Assembly: GCF_001570545.1 (NCBI RefSeq)
Contig: NZ_BBXD01000008.1
Location: forward strand, 641,610-705,609
Origin: Herbidospora mongoliensis
Lineage (GTDB): Bacteria; Actinomycetota; Actinomycetes; Streptosporangiales; Streptosporangiaceae
DNA length: 64,000 nucleotides
Direction of reading: 5' to 3'
The notes below the pieces were generated by a model that saw nothing but the letters and a program-made list of their open reading frames with translations, was not told where the DNA came from and did no database searches. Below are positions 54,146-61,637 of this stretch, in pieces (positions within the stretch are counted from its first letter, which is position 1; each line of letters begins with the position of its first letter). The translations under genes were made by a program, and so were the position numbers.

Positions 54146-55096
54146 ATGACGAAGATCTCAGCGGAGCGGCGACGCGCCATCGAGCGCGAAGCGAGGGAGA
54201 TCATGCACGACTCCCTCCGTCGTGGCCTGGCGACGGAAGAAACGGTGGATCGCATAGTGCGCGCCGTTCCTGACCTACTGTCCCTCGAAGCGTGGCGATT
54301 CGCGAACGGATGGACTCGCGGAGAAGTCAGCGCGCGACTCGATCAGCTCTATCAGTCGGCCGGACTGGCTCCACCCGGTATCGACCAGGCGTCCATCTGC
54401 CGGTGGGAGCACGGAGAGCGACGGCCCAGCGATGAGAGGATCGAATACCTCTGCCGCCTCTACCGCACCCGCCCTGACAAGCTCGGCTTCGGAATCGATC
54501 ACAGTCCGGCCGACGTCGGCCACATCGAACGGGTAGGCATCATCGACGCCTACTCCTACACGAGCCAGGCTTCTGAGGGGGATCTGATCTCGCGGGTGCA
54601 GGCTGCCCGGCAGCGGATCAACATGTTCGGTCTGACTCGGAACTTCTACCGCCGGGACGGCATCCTGCCGATCTTCGAGGAGAAGTCGGCACACGTCCCG
54701 GTCCAGATCTTCGTGATGGACCCCTACTGCGACTCCCGCCGCGACCGCTACCGGATCGAGCCGTCCGAGGCTGCGATGGAGGACCCCGAGAGGTACATCC
54801 GGGAGATTCTCCGGCCTTTGCATCAGTCGATGCTCGTCCACTCGAATCTCAAGGTCTTCACGTACAACTTCCCTTGCTCGTTCGCCATCGAGGAGATCGA
54901 CGACGTCTGCCGCGTCATGCTCTACGGGCACGGAAAGCGCGGCACCCAAGGACCCGTCATCACGTTCAGCGGGGAGACCTCCGCGTACAACTACTTCGTC
55001 GACCAGATCCGTTGGTTGGAGCGGCTCGCTGCCGAGGACGGAACTCTTGAGCCGTGGGCCAGCAAGGACATCGTCGTCCGTCTGCTCGACTTCTGA
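54146..55096 (+). CDS. XRE-family regulator with a C-terminal PLD-like (DUF5919-type) domain
   Basis: The 316-residue protein has a helical N-terminus, an XRE-type HTH at about 45-110 (EAWRFANGWTRGEVSARLDQ, IDQASICRWEHGERRPSDER, IEYLCRLYRTRPDKLGF) and a C-terminal ~190-residue domain with SRVQAARQRINMFGLTRNFY, VPVQIFVMDPYCDSR and VRLLDF. From memory this is the layout of actinobacterial XRE regulators with a DUF5919/PLD-like sensor domain. It probably controls the element or the divergent gene pair. The HTH is secure; the domain name is less so. Confidence 0.75.
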   Translation: MTKISAERRRAIEREAREIMHDSLRRGLATEETVDRIVRAVPDLLSLEAWRFANGWTRGEVSARLDQLYQSAGLAPPGIDQASICRWEHGERRPSDERIEYLCRLYRTRPDKLGFGIDHSPADVGHIERVGIIDAYSYTSQASEGDLISRVQAARQRINMFGLTRNFYRRDGILPIFEEKSAHVPVQIFVMDPYCDSRRDRYRIEPSEAAMEDPERYIREILRPLHQSMLVHSNLKVFTYNFPCSFAIEEIDDVCRVMLYGHGKRGTQGPVITFSGETSAYNYFVDQIRWLERLAAEDGTLEPWASKDIVVRLLDF

Positions 55097-55650
55097 TTCG
55101 CTCCGCAGGGGGCTCCGGCTCCGGGAGCATAGAGGTTCATCAGTGCGAGTCCTTGTGATGGTTGAGGTGGGGGCCGGTCTCCCTACCTGCCGCCGCCCAG
55201 GGCAAGCCAGCAGACCAGCCGCACGAGGTCAAGGCAAGCTCGACGATCACGACAGACGCCGTGAGCCTTGACCCCGCACGTCCGGCCCGCTCCCCGGAGG
55301 GGTGGGCGACGGCAGACGGGAGACCGGCGAACCAAGGTGTGCGGGTCCGACCCGCGGCCTGCCTGTGTCGAACACGTCAGCATGTCGAATTGAGCGGAAG
55401 ACCAGGCGGCGGCGTGCCGCACCGCCGTACTCGGCCCTTCGCCGCCTGCCGTCCGGGCTGCGGCCTGGGGGCCGGTCCCGGACGACGCGGCGCGGGCCGT
55501 CCACCGACCGGCCCGGCCGCCGTTGCCGAACGATCGCGCCGACCTCCGCGACACGCCGCCGCCCGATGGGACGCGAAGCCGCCGGCCCCAACCGCTTCGC
55601 GGCCCTTCGGGTGCTTCGCATTGGCGCCGGCCGCTCCGCTCCGGAGTTGT
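55097..55650. other. Very GC-rich non-coding stretch (554 bp) before repSA
   Basis: No gene is supported, although several frames are open because of the high G+C. It contains an inverted repeat GGGCCGGTC (55469-55477) / GACCGGCCC (55506-55514) with 28 nt between. It lies just beyond the repSA 3' end, where integrative elements commonly keep cis-acting transfer or replication sites; that role is inference. Confidence 0.35.
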
Positions 55651-57066
55651 TCATGCCTTCTGGCGTTCGTTCTCCCGCTTGATGCGCCGAGCAGTGGAAA
55701 TCTGTTGTCGGGCGATCTCCGCCCAGAAGCGTTCTCCCTCACTGAGCCCGCTCCCGGCATACCGCCACTGCGACACCGTCACTGTTTCTCGGCCAACCAG
55801 CAGCAGCCCCGAGGCAGCGCGGGCGAACTCGGCTCGGTAGTCGGCGCGGGCCTGGCGGAGCGCGCCAAGGGTGATGGAGAAGTGGCGTGACTTGGTCGAG
55901 AAGTGTCCCCGGTAGCCGAGCATGTGTGACCACTGTTTAAGTCGCAGGTGATCGAAGCCCGGCATCATCGAGAGCGCCCAGCAGGTGTAGATCATCCTCC
56001 GGGCGTGCTCGCTCACCCTCAGATCTTCGATCTGGATGGGCTCTTTGACCGGCCGGTCTACGGTCCCGGCTGACTCCGCGCCCTTGGTGGCGTACTTGGC
56101 GATGTAGGCCGCCACCCGGCTGTCAGACATCCCACCCAGTTCCGCGCCGAGGTAGACCGGTTGCACGTCGAGTTGCTTGCCTCACCTCAGGGCGACACCC
56201 GGCCCGTTGTCGCCGCGTACTCCGGTCGAGGCTGTGACGGTCACTTGTTCGGCAGTGCGCCGGATGGCCTCTTCCAGCAGGGGGACGGTCGCCCATGAAG
56301 GCGGAGGATCGCCGGGACCTTCGGAGCCGTCGAGACGGATCACAGCATGGAAGTGGACCAGGCCCCGCGCCTGATATTCGGCAACCTTGGCGTAGGACAC
56401 CCGGAGCTGCCGCCGCAGGTCCGCCCGGGACACCCCGCGTTGTCGAGCCAGCACCGCGAGCAGGTCACGGGTGAAGCGCCGCCACAGCTCACCGGCATGG
56501 GCGTTCCACAACACCGCACCCGAGTAGTTGTAGCAGTCGACGCAGATGGGCTGCCCGAGCCGGGAGTCGTCGTCCCCATGACGCACCCTGCATCCTTCCG
56601 GCCGACCGTGAGCGCAGAGCGGATCATCCCGTCGAGGACGGCACGGCAAGGTCTTGCCGTTGCGTACGCGTCGGGCGTGGACCGAGCCGAATGACGGTGC
56701 GGTGAAGGTGGCGAACATCCGAGGATGAGCGCTGACTTCTTCCGGTACGCCCTTGCCGCCCTGCAACCCGGAGATGATCAGATGGACGGTGTCATCCCGG
56801 TACACCTCCGAGCAGGCCGGACACCGGGAGGCGCGCCGGTTGCCGCACGCCGTGAGCAGGTAGCCGGTCGGCTCGTAAGCCGTCCGATAGGAATCGACCA
56901 CCTCACCGGTTGGCACGTCGACCGTGTAGCGCTCACCGTGCAGTCGGATCGGTTGGGAGCACCCGCCCGTGGCTTTGATCATCTGCCACCAGCGGGAGAA
57001 GTCGGGCATCGCTGCACGTCGTACGGCTGCCAGTACGTCGAAGGGCAGAGAGGGCACGTCGTTCAT
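55651..57066 (-). pseudogene. repSA: RepSA-type replication initiator gene broken by one in-frame TGA
   Basis: ATG 57066 to TGA 55651 would encode about 470 residues, near the length of pSAM2 RepSA. The first half contains CPACSEVYRDDTVHLIISGL, FATFTAPSFGSVHARRV, PICVDCYNYSGAVLWNAHAG, ALRRQLRVSYAKVAEYQARG-like sequence and LVHFHAVIRLDG (His-hydrophobe-His of rolling-circle initiators). At 56184-56182 a TGA follows VALR, and the same frame continues GKQLDVQPVYLGAE to the end, with YIAKYATKGAE and FSTKSRHFSIT typical of the family. In homologues this point reads R-W-G-x-Q-L-D, so the TGA is a one-base change from TGG. Replication is probably lost unless read through. Confidence 0.88.
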
Positions 57067-57230
57067 GTGGCATCCCCGCCCGAGGAGGCGTCGCGCTTGA
57101 CGCCGTTCGTGATGCGGACGCTCAGGACGGTGGCGACCCGTCGCCATTTCTCCTCGGACCAACGTGGAGATCGGGCGGCTTGTCGTCTGCCCCACTCCCG
57201 AGCAGACACAGGACCGGGTTCAGAGTTCAG
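57063..57230 (-). CDS. Small hypothetical element protein translationally coupled to repSA
   Basis: The frame encodes SAREWGRRQAARSPRWSEEKWRRVATVLSV..., a basic helical protein resembling, from memory, the small proteins just upstream of repSA in actinomycete elements. AAAGGAG (57242-57236) lies 5 nt upstream of a CTG at 57230, a possible non-standard start giving 55 residues; GTG 57209 (48 residues) is the conservative choice. Its TGA overlaps the repSA ATG (ATGA). Confidence 0.5.
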   Translation of the reverse strand: MNSEPGPVSAREWGRRQAARSPRWSEEKWRRVATVLSVRITNGVKRDASSGGDAT

Positions 57231-57658
57231 GTGGGCTCCTTTCCTAGTGGACGGAGCCACCGCCGTACCGGGCGGGTCGCGACATGCATCACCGACGCCG
57301 AGGCAGCCTGAAGACAGCTCTTGGCGATGGTGAGCGGCAGCGAGAACAGAAATGGAGTGCGGCGAGAGTGGGGATGGCGCTCTCTGGGTGGACACCTACC
57401 GCCGGGCCGGGTCTCTCCGGCGGATCATCGGTGATCAGTTCGTGGTGTTGTGCCCGGTCTCGTGTGTGCGCCTGAGTGGTTCGCCGAGATGCTCGCTGTG
57501 CCGTGCCGTGGGGAAGACGATGGCTTCTTGCATTGCTTCGTTTGTACCACTCCGGCGAGCGTTGATGCAGGTCACGAGATGTGAGGCGGGGATGTCTCCT
57601 GACGTTCCGTGGCGTCCCCCTGCGTCCCCTGGTGCTCCTAGACGTCCCGCTGCCTATG

Positions 57659-57704
57659 AGAAAAGAAAGGGAGCTGTGGCCGATTGGTAAGGCCGTAGCT
57701 CCCT
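57659..57704 (-). terminator. Intrinsic terminator of the serine recombinase gene
   Basis: AGGGAGCT (57668-57675) pairs with AGCTCCCT (57697-57704) and, inside it, GTGGCC with GGCCGT (G-T wobbles), around a 9-nt loop. On the minus strand the stem is followed by TTTCTTTTC (from 57667 to 57659). It begins 27 nt after the recombinase stop. The region 57231-57658 shows no supported gene; it contains several GACGTCC/GCGTCCC-like motifs. Confidence 0.8.
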
Positions 57705-57730
57705 GAAGACGTCCTCGGACGTCCTGCGGA

Positions 57731-59239
57731 TCAGTCCTCTCTCCAGATGGGCTCAAGAAGATCGGGGTTGAACTTCTTTCGCCCGCCGCCGCAGGGGTGA
57801 ATGATCACCGCGTGGAGGGCCTCGCGGATGTAGGTCCGTTTCACCGTCAGCGGGAGCCCGCCGTCCTCCTCCGCAAGGAACCAGCGTCGCCGGATCTCGC
57901 TCACGTCAGCGTTGGAGCGGCTCCGTTGCCGCTGAACGGACGCGGCGAAGCCTTGGGCCTCCGTCCGCAGTCGCGCGATCTGCTTCTCCAGGTCGGCTGC
58001 GGTCGGGAAGAAGAGTTCGTTGCTGACGTTGCCCAAGGCCCATTGGGTACGCAGCGTTTCCAGACGGTCTTTCGCGCCGTCGTACTCGGTCTGCTTCGCC
58101 CAGGTGGCCTGTTCGGACGACGCGGAGAGCTGCACCTCTTCGAGCTTGGCTAACACCGCTTCGGAAATGTAGAGGTCCACCATGTCGCCGCGACGACCCA
58201 GACCACCACAGCCGCCGGCAGTCTTGGTGGGGCACAGGTAGATGTGCTGGACGCAGTCTTTGGTGTGGGTCACGCGGAGCGAGGTGTTGCAGAGCGAGCC
58301 GTCCGCTTTCGGTCTGCCGCAGCGGAGTATGCCGGTGAGCAGGTAGTTGGGCTCGCGGAAGTCCTGCGGAAGGATATGGCCGACACGACCGTCCGGATAG
58401 ACGTAGTGCCCCTTCCTCGCGTCGAAGTGGCTCTTCACGGCCATCCACTGCTCCGGCGTCACGATCGGTTCCCAGGAGCCGACGACAGGGTTGCCGTCCG
58501 GTCCGCGAACCAACTCGTCGTTGATCTGCCGCCAGCCGCAGACCCTTGGGTTCGAGGCGCTGAGCTTCAGAGAGCGAGAGGTCCACGGGTTCCCGAGCGA
58601 TGTGGTGACGCCTTCTCGCTGCCACTGCATCGCGATCGAATGAAGCGACCGGCCGGAGACCAGGTCAAGGATCGCTTGCCGAAGAAGGGGAGCCTCGGCG
58701 GGGTCAAGGGTGAGCCGGTCAGGTAGCCATCCGAACGGGCGATTGCCTCCAACAGGCACTCCCTGCTCGGCGCGGGTCCGATGTGAACGGCGCATCCGCC
58801 GCTGCATCTTCCGGACTTCCATCTTGGAGATAACCGCGCCGAAGAGGCCCATGCTCTCGGCGTCTTCGTTGTAGAGGTCCTTCGCTCCGCGAGCGTCGGC
58901 GAAGACCCGGCCATCTTGGTACGTGATCGCTTCGGCGAAGCGTTCGTAGTCTCCCGGTCGGCGCGCGAGTCGGTCTTCCGCGACGATCACGACTCCCTGC
59001 ACCGCAGTGCCGTTGGGGAGTTCACCGGCTCGAAGAGCCTTGAGCATGGACTCGAAGTCGCCGCGGACTACGTCTGCCTTGGCCGCCGATTTGTCGTTGT
59101 CGGTGTACTCGTGGACGACCGTCCACCCGAGCCGAGCCGCCGTCTCGCGGTTCAGCTTGTGTTGGTCCTGAACACCATGTTCATCCCGCCTGACGTCGGC
59201 GGAGATGCGAGCGTAGGAGACAACCGAAACCTGACCCAT
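57731..59239 (-). CDS. Large serine recombinase (site-specific integrase)
   Basis: The 502-residue integrase has the catalytic domain at about 1-155 (SYARISADV with nucleophile Ser13; TDNDKSAAKADVVRGDFESM; GVVIVAEDRLARRPGDYERF), a Recombinase domain at about 160-275 (GNRPFGWLPDRLTLDP, IAMQWQREGVTTSLGNPWTS) and a zinc-ribbon with cysteines in LRCGRPKADGSLCNTSLRV and HIYLCPTKTAGGCGG, then a long coiled coil. It sits at the right end of the element, its start 44 nt from the shared 16-mer, as expected for an integrase next to its attachment site. AGGAGGG precedes the ATG but is inside an inverted repeat. Confidence 0.92.
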   Translation of the reverse strand: MGQVSVVSYARISADVRRDEHGVQDQHKLNRETAARLGWTVVHEYTDNDKSAAKADVVRGDFESMLKALRAGELPNGTAVQGVVIVAEDRLARRPGDYERFAEAITYQDGRVFADARGAKDLYNEDAESMGLFGAVISKMEVRKMQRRMRRSHRTRAEQGVPVGGNRPFGWLPDRLTLDPAEAPLLRQAILDLVSGRSLHSIAMQWQREGVTTSLGNPWTSRSLKLSASNPRVCGWRQINDELVRGPDGNPVVGSWEPIVTPEQWMAVKSHFDARKGHYVYPDGRVGHILPQDFREPNYLLTGILRCGRPKADGSLCNTSLRVTHTKDCVQHIYLCPTKTAGGCGGLGRRGDMVDLYISEAVLAKLEEVQLSASSEQATWAKQTEYDGAKDRLETLRTQWALGNVSNELFFPTAADLEKQIARLRTEAQGFAASVQRQRSRSNADVSEIRRRWFLAEEDGGLPLTVKRTYIREALHAVIIHPCGGGRKKFNPDLLEPIWRED

Positions 59240-59240
59240 G

Positions 59241-59274
59241 TAACCCTCCTCGCATGAACTGTTGCGGAGGGTTA
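59241..59274 (-). promoter_or_regulatory. Inverted repeat that can sequester the recombinase ribosome site
   Basis: TAACCCTCC (59241-59249) and GGAGGGTTA (59266-59274) are perfect 9-bp inverted repeats with a 16-nt loop. In the minus-strand mRNA, GGAGGGTTA immediately precedes the codon before ATG 59239, so pairing hides the Shine-Dalgarno sequence. It lies between the recombinase gene and the att-like repeat, so it could also be an arm site of the recombinase. Confidence 0.6.
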
Positions 59275-59279
59275 AGTTT

Positions 59280-59378
59280 TACCACCAGCAGTACCTTCTG
59301 AAGAATCCGGGCGGGTACTGCGGGATCGGCGGGACGGGTGTCGCCTGTCCTGTCGGCCTTACTTCCGGCGAGGCGTAG
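59280..59378 (+). pseudogene. msrA: Stranded 3' end of the original msrA
   Basis: The frame from 59280 to TAG 59378 encodes [20 protein letters not shown] and ends [12 protein letters not shown], a normal MsrA C-terminus with the resolving cysteine. There is no start or upstream part; the rest of the gene is at 49301, 9.4 kb away. It is the chromosomal right half left behind by insertion of the element. Confidence 0.88.
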
Positions 59379-59485
59379 AGCTGAGGCTTTAGCCTGAAAC
59401 TGCTGGCCCTTGGTCGGCTCCGTGAGTGGAGCTGATCTTGGGCCAGACGTGTTTTTTGGCGACGAGTTTCTCTACAAGGTCAAGG
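59283..59485. repeat. Right flanking direct repeat (att-like) of the integrated element
   Basis: Partner of 49868-50068 (about 90% identical). It includes the msrA tail and ~105 nt downstream, ending CAAGGTCAAGG. Beyond it the two sequences differ completely. Confidence 0.85.
59429..59456. repeat. Dispersed repeat, copy 2
   Basis: Identical in the core to copy 1 (GAGCTGATCTTGGGCCAGAC GTGTTTT) with T for the final C. It lies inside the right direct repeat, so copies 1 and 2 are linked to the duplication; copy 3 is not. Confidence 0.7.
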
Positions 59486-59885
59486 TCAAAGGGTTCGGGA
59501 GTCGTCCCTCTGTGTGGACGAAACGGCGAGTAAACCCCTCCCGGAGGGGCGTCGACGACAGACCGCGTCGGAAGTGGACTCGAATTCTGGATTTTCGGAT
59601 GAAAGTTCGAGGGTTAAATGTCACCTACTGTCGCGACGTGCAGAGCCCTGCTGTTTGGCCCGCCAATATCCCGGCTCTAGTGCCGGTCGGTGGCGGTCCG
59701 TATCACGTACTGTCCGTACCACCGAGCAGCGACCGAGCAACCCGGCCGGGCTTTACGAACCCGACGACGCGACCCTCGGCCCCGACGTTAGCGCCGACTT
59801 GCCCTGCCCGGACTTCTCGCGCGCCCTGCACAACCCCGTGACCCCACAAGCCTGATTTGTCGGTACGTCCTGAGATCATCCGCGC
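59486..59885. other. Intergenic stretch (400 bp) right of the element
   Basis: No supported gene. It contains a 15-bp GC palindrome (CCCCTCC-C-GGAGGGG, 59535-59549) and lower-G+C patches (GGATTTTCGGATGAAAG). Short open frames have no homology signal and look like decayed sequence. Confidence 0.4.
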
Positions 59886-60476
59886 ATGTACCACGACCTG
59901 GCCAACTCACTCGATGACGTCACCCTGACCTACATCAGGGGCGTGCCCCCCGCCGACGTCGTCGCCCGTTTCGGCGGGGACATCGCCACCTTCGCCCCCA
60001 TGTCCGTCGAGAAGGTCGCGCGGACCCGCTCCTGGGGCAATGAGGGCGTCACGCTGGCCGCCGTCGCCTCTCTTGGTGAGTGGACGTTGATCGTCGACAG
60101 CAACATGGTCGGTTTCTACGACGGAATAGTCGAGTCGCTGTCGGCGGGCACCCGGGTGGTCGCGCATTATCTGCAGGACATCACCGGGATCTACTACTTC
60201 CACTGGGTCGAGGACGGGCGGACCGAGGTTGGGTTCTACGGCGAGGACGGCTTCGTCATCGACGAACAGATGGTCATGCCCGACCAGATGCCGGTGACGT
60301 TCGCCCCGATCCTGGCCCGCTCCGACGCCCGATTCCCGGGTATGCCCGAGATCAACGTCGGTCCGGTCTTCATGTGGGCCGAGGACCTCACCGGCATCAA
60401 CATGACTCCCAGACTCCTCGAAGAGCTGACTTTCGTCGGCGGCCCGATCTCACCCGTCCGTCCCGAATGCCCTTGA
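59886..60476 (+). CDS. DUF6461-like protein
   Basis: The 196-residue soluble protein has a repeated-strand pattern: DVTLTYIRGVPPADVVARFG, VTLAAVASLGEWTLIVDSNM, VGFYDGIVESLSAGTRVVAH, FHWVEDGRTEVGFY. The GxTPxEV-x-W-x-L-x-V-E/D-x-N-x-G arrangement with LSxGTR is, from memory, that of DUF6461, a widespread actinobacterial family of unknown role. No signal or membrane helix. No ribosome site is obvious upstream of the ATG. Confidence 0.6.
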   Translation: MYHDLANSLDDVTLTYIRGVPPADVVARFGGDIATFAPMSVEKVARTRSWGNEGVTLAAVASLGEWTLIVDSNMVGFYDGIVESLSAGTRVVAHYLQDITGIYYFHWVEDGRTEVGFYGEDGFVIDEQMVMPDQMPVTFAPILARSDARFPGMPEINVGPVFMWAEDLTGINMTPRLLEELTFVGGPISPVRPECP

Positions 60477-60490
60477 TCGGCTTCCCTTGG

Positions 60491-60518
60491 GAGCTGATCT
60501 CGGGCCAGACGTGTTTTC
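60491..60518. repeat. Dispersed repeat, copy 3
   Basis: GAGCTGATCTCGGGCCAGAC GTGTTTTC differs from copy 1 by one base. Flanking bases (TCGGCTTCC before; TCTACA and CTTTCGGCCGGTCG after) also resemble copy 1. It lies just after the DUF6461-like gene, outside the integrated element, so it is a chromosomal repeat family. Confidence 0.7.
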
Positions 60519-60699
60519 TACACGGTTAGAGCGGACCGCCATGCGGCCTTTCGGCCGGTCGTGGACCCTGGCATAGGTGCTAAGGCGGAGCCGGAATCCC
60601 GTGCGCCTCTGATAACCGGGCTGGGTCCCGGTGGATGTCGTACCGGGTGCGTAGGCTGTGCGTCCCGTGTTGCTCCGTGCCTTGTTCCAGGAGAATCTC

Positions 60700-61482
60700 G
60701 TGCGCTTGTTAGCCTCCGCTGCCATTGCCGCCCTCATCGCGACTGGTCTGACCGCCGTGCCGGCCCAGGCCGCCGCCCCGAAGGTCGCGTATGGCTGGGC
60801 CTGGCCGGATGGAAAAGGAAAGCTCCGTATCGTGCCGCGTGCGGCCAAGCTGTACACAGCGCACTACGGAATCAAGACTTACCGTCTGAAGCCTGTGGCT
60901 GGAGTCAAGGAGATTCAGCTCGACTACTCCTCGGCCTCCTTTTATCGGATATCGACCACCTGTGACGCCAGGGAAACCGCCGGCAAATACGCCATAAGCT
61001 CCCTGGGGCTTGGCAAGACCAAGTGTGCTGCTGGTGACCTCGGTTTCGTTTTCACTCTCGGCCCGACGCTGGTCCGCATCGCTCATGACGGCACCAAGGC
61101 CATCAAGATCCATCAGTTCTGGGCCGGCGTCGCGGGCGAGAGGCCCAAGACCGCCTTTGGCGCCCTGCGGTACCGCGGAGATGGAACTCCGGGACCCAGC
61201 ATCAGCGGCATCGTGACCTTCACTCCGGAGGGCGGCCGGCCGATGAGACTCCGGTACGACGGAATGGTGGGATTCAACCGACTCAACGCCGATTGCAGCG
61301 CCGACTGGCTCTCTGGTGCACCGGGCTCGGCCGACAAGGAGGGCCTGGGCTCCTATTACTGCGACGCCCGTCAGATGACCGCGGTTCTCAAGCGCTTGAA
61401 GCAGCCCGTTCTTGTCAAAGTCACCTACTCACCTTTGGCAGGGAACATCGGCGTGCTCTGGGAAGTCAGCCGCGAATCCTGA
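60700..61482 (+). CDS. Secreted hypothetical protein
   Basis: The 260-residue protein has a typical signal peptide (LLASAAIAALIATGLTAVPA, cleavage after AQA) and a mature beta-rich domain with several cysteines (STTCDARE, KTKCAAGD, NADCSADW, YYCDARQM) likely forming disulfides. AGGAG lies 7 nt before GTG 60700, which is preferred to GTG 60658. Codon 4 is TTA, a rare leucine codon in such genomes. No family recognised. Confidence 0.65.
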   Translation: MRLLASAAIAALIATGLTAVPAQAAAPKVAYGWAWPDGKGKLRIVPRAAKLYTAHYGIKTYRLKPVAGVKEIQLDYSSASFYRISTTCDARETAGKYAISSLGLGKTKCAAGDLGFVFTLGPTLVRIAHDGTKAIKIHQFWAGVAGERPKTAFGALRYRGDGTPGPSISGIVTFTPEGGRPMRLRYDGMVGFNRLNADCSADWLSGAPGSADKEGLGSYYCDARQMTAVLKRLKQPVLVKVTYSPLAGNIGVLWEVSRES

Positions 61483-61637
61483 CGGTCTGGTTGAGGCGGC
61501 ATAAGAACGGCCACCACTACTCAAGTCCGAGGCCGGCTGTCCGACGTCGAGTGGAAGGACGGGGCAGTGCACGCCCTGCACGGCCGACCGCGCAATGCGC
61601 GCTGGGACGGTCATGACCGCGGCGACGTCGGGTACGT

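Larger units (their letters stand above)
49868..59298. mobile_element. Integrated element (AICE-like remnant) inserted in msrA
   Basis: Flanked by direct repeats of the msrA 3' end and containing a large serine recombinase at its right end, a pSAM2-type RepSA gene (nonsense-mutated), a small gene coupled to it, an XRE regulator, two unknown genes and a two-gene NB-ARC cargo. The gene set is that of an actinomycete integrative element, but no TraB/FtsK-like transfer gene or recognisable excisionase is visible. The cargo has clearly lower G+C (sampled lines 48% and 58% against 70% in nuo). The left limit is taken at the shared 16-mer in msrA, the right at the matching 16-mer at 59283-59298. Confidence 0.8.

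Noticed and set aside
55097-55650. Several long open frames in the GC-rich stretch
   Set aside because: All six frames are similarly open, with Arg/Ala/Pro-rich translations and no start signals; this is a composition effect.
57289-57756. 155-codon minus-strand ORF between the small repSA-coupled gene and the recombinase
   Set aside because: It overlaps the recombinase terminator and the recombinase 3' end and is Arg/Ser/His-rich without any motif. An excisionase would be expected here, but none could be recognised.
59486-59885. Possible remnant gene right of the element
   Set aside because: Short frames on both strands have no homology signal or ribosome site; recorded as intergenic.
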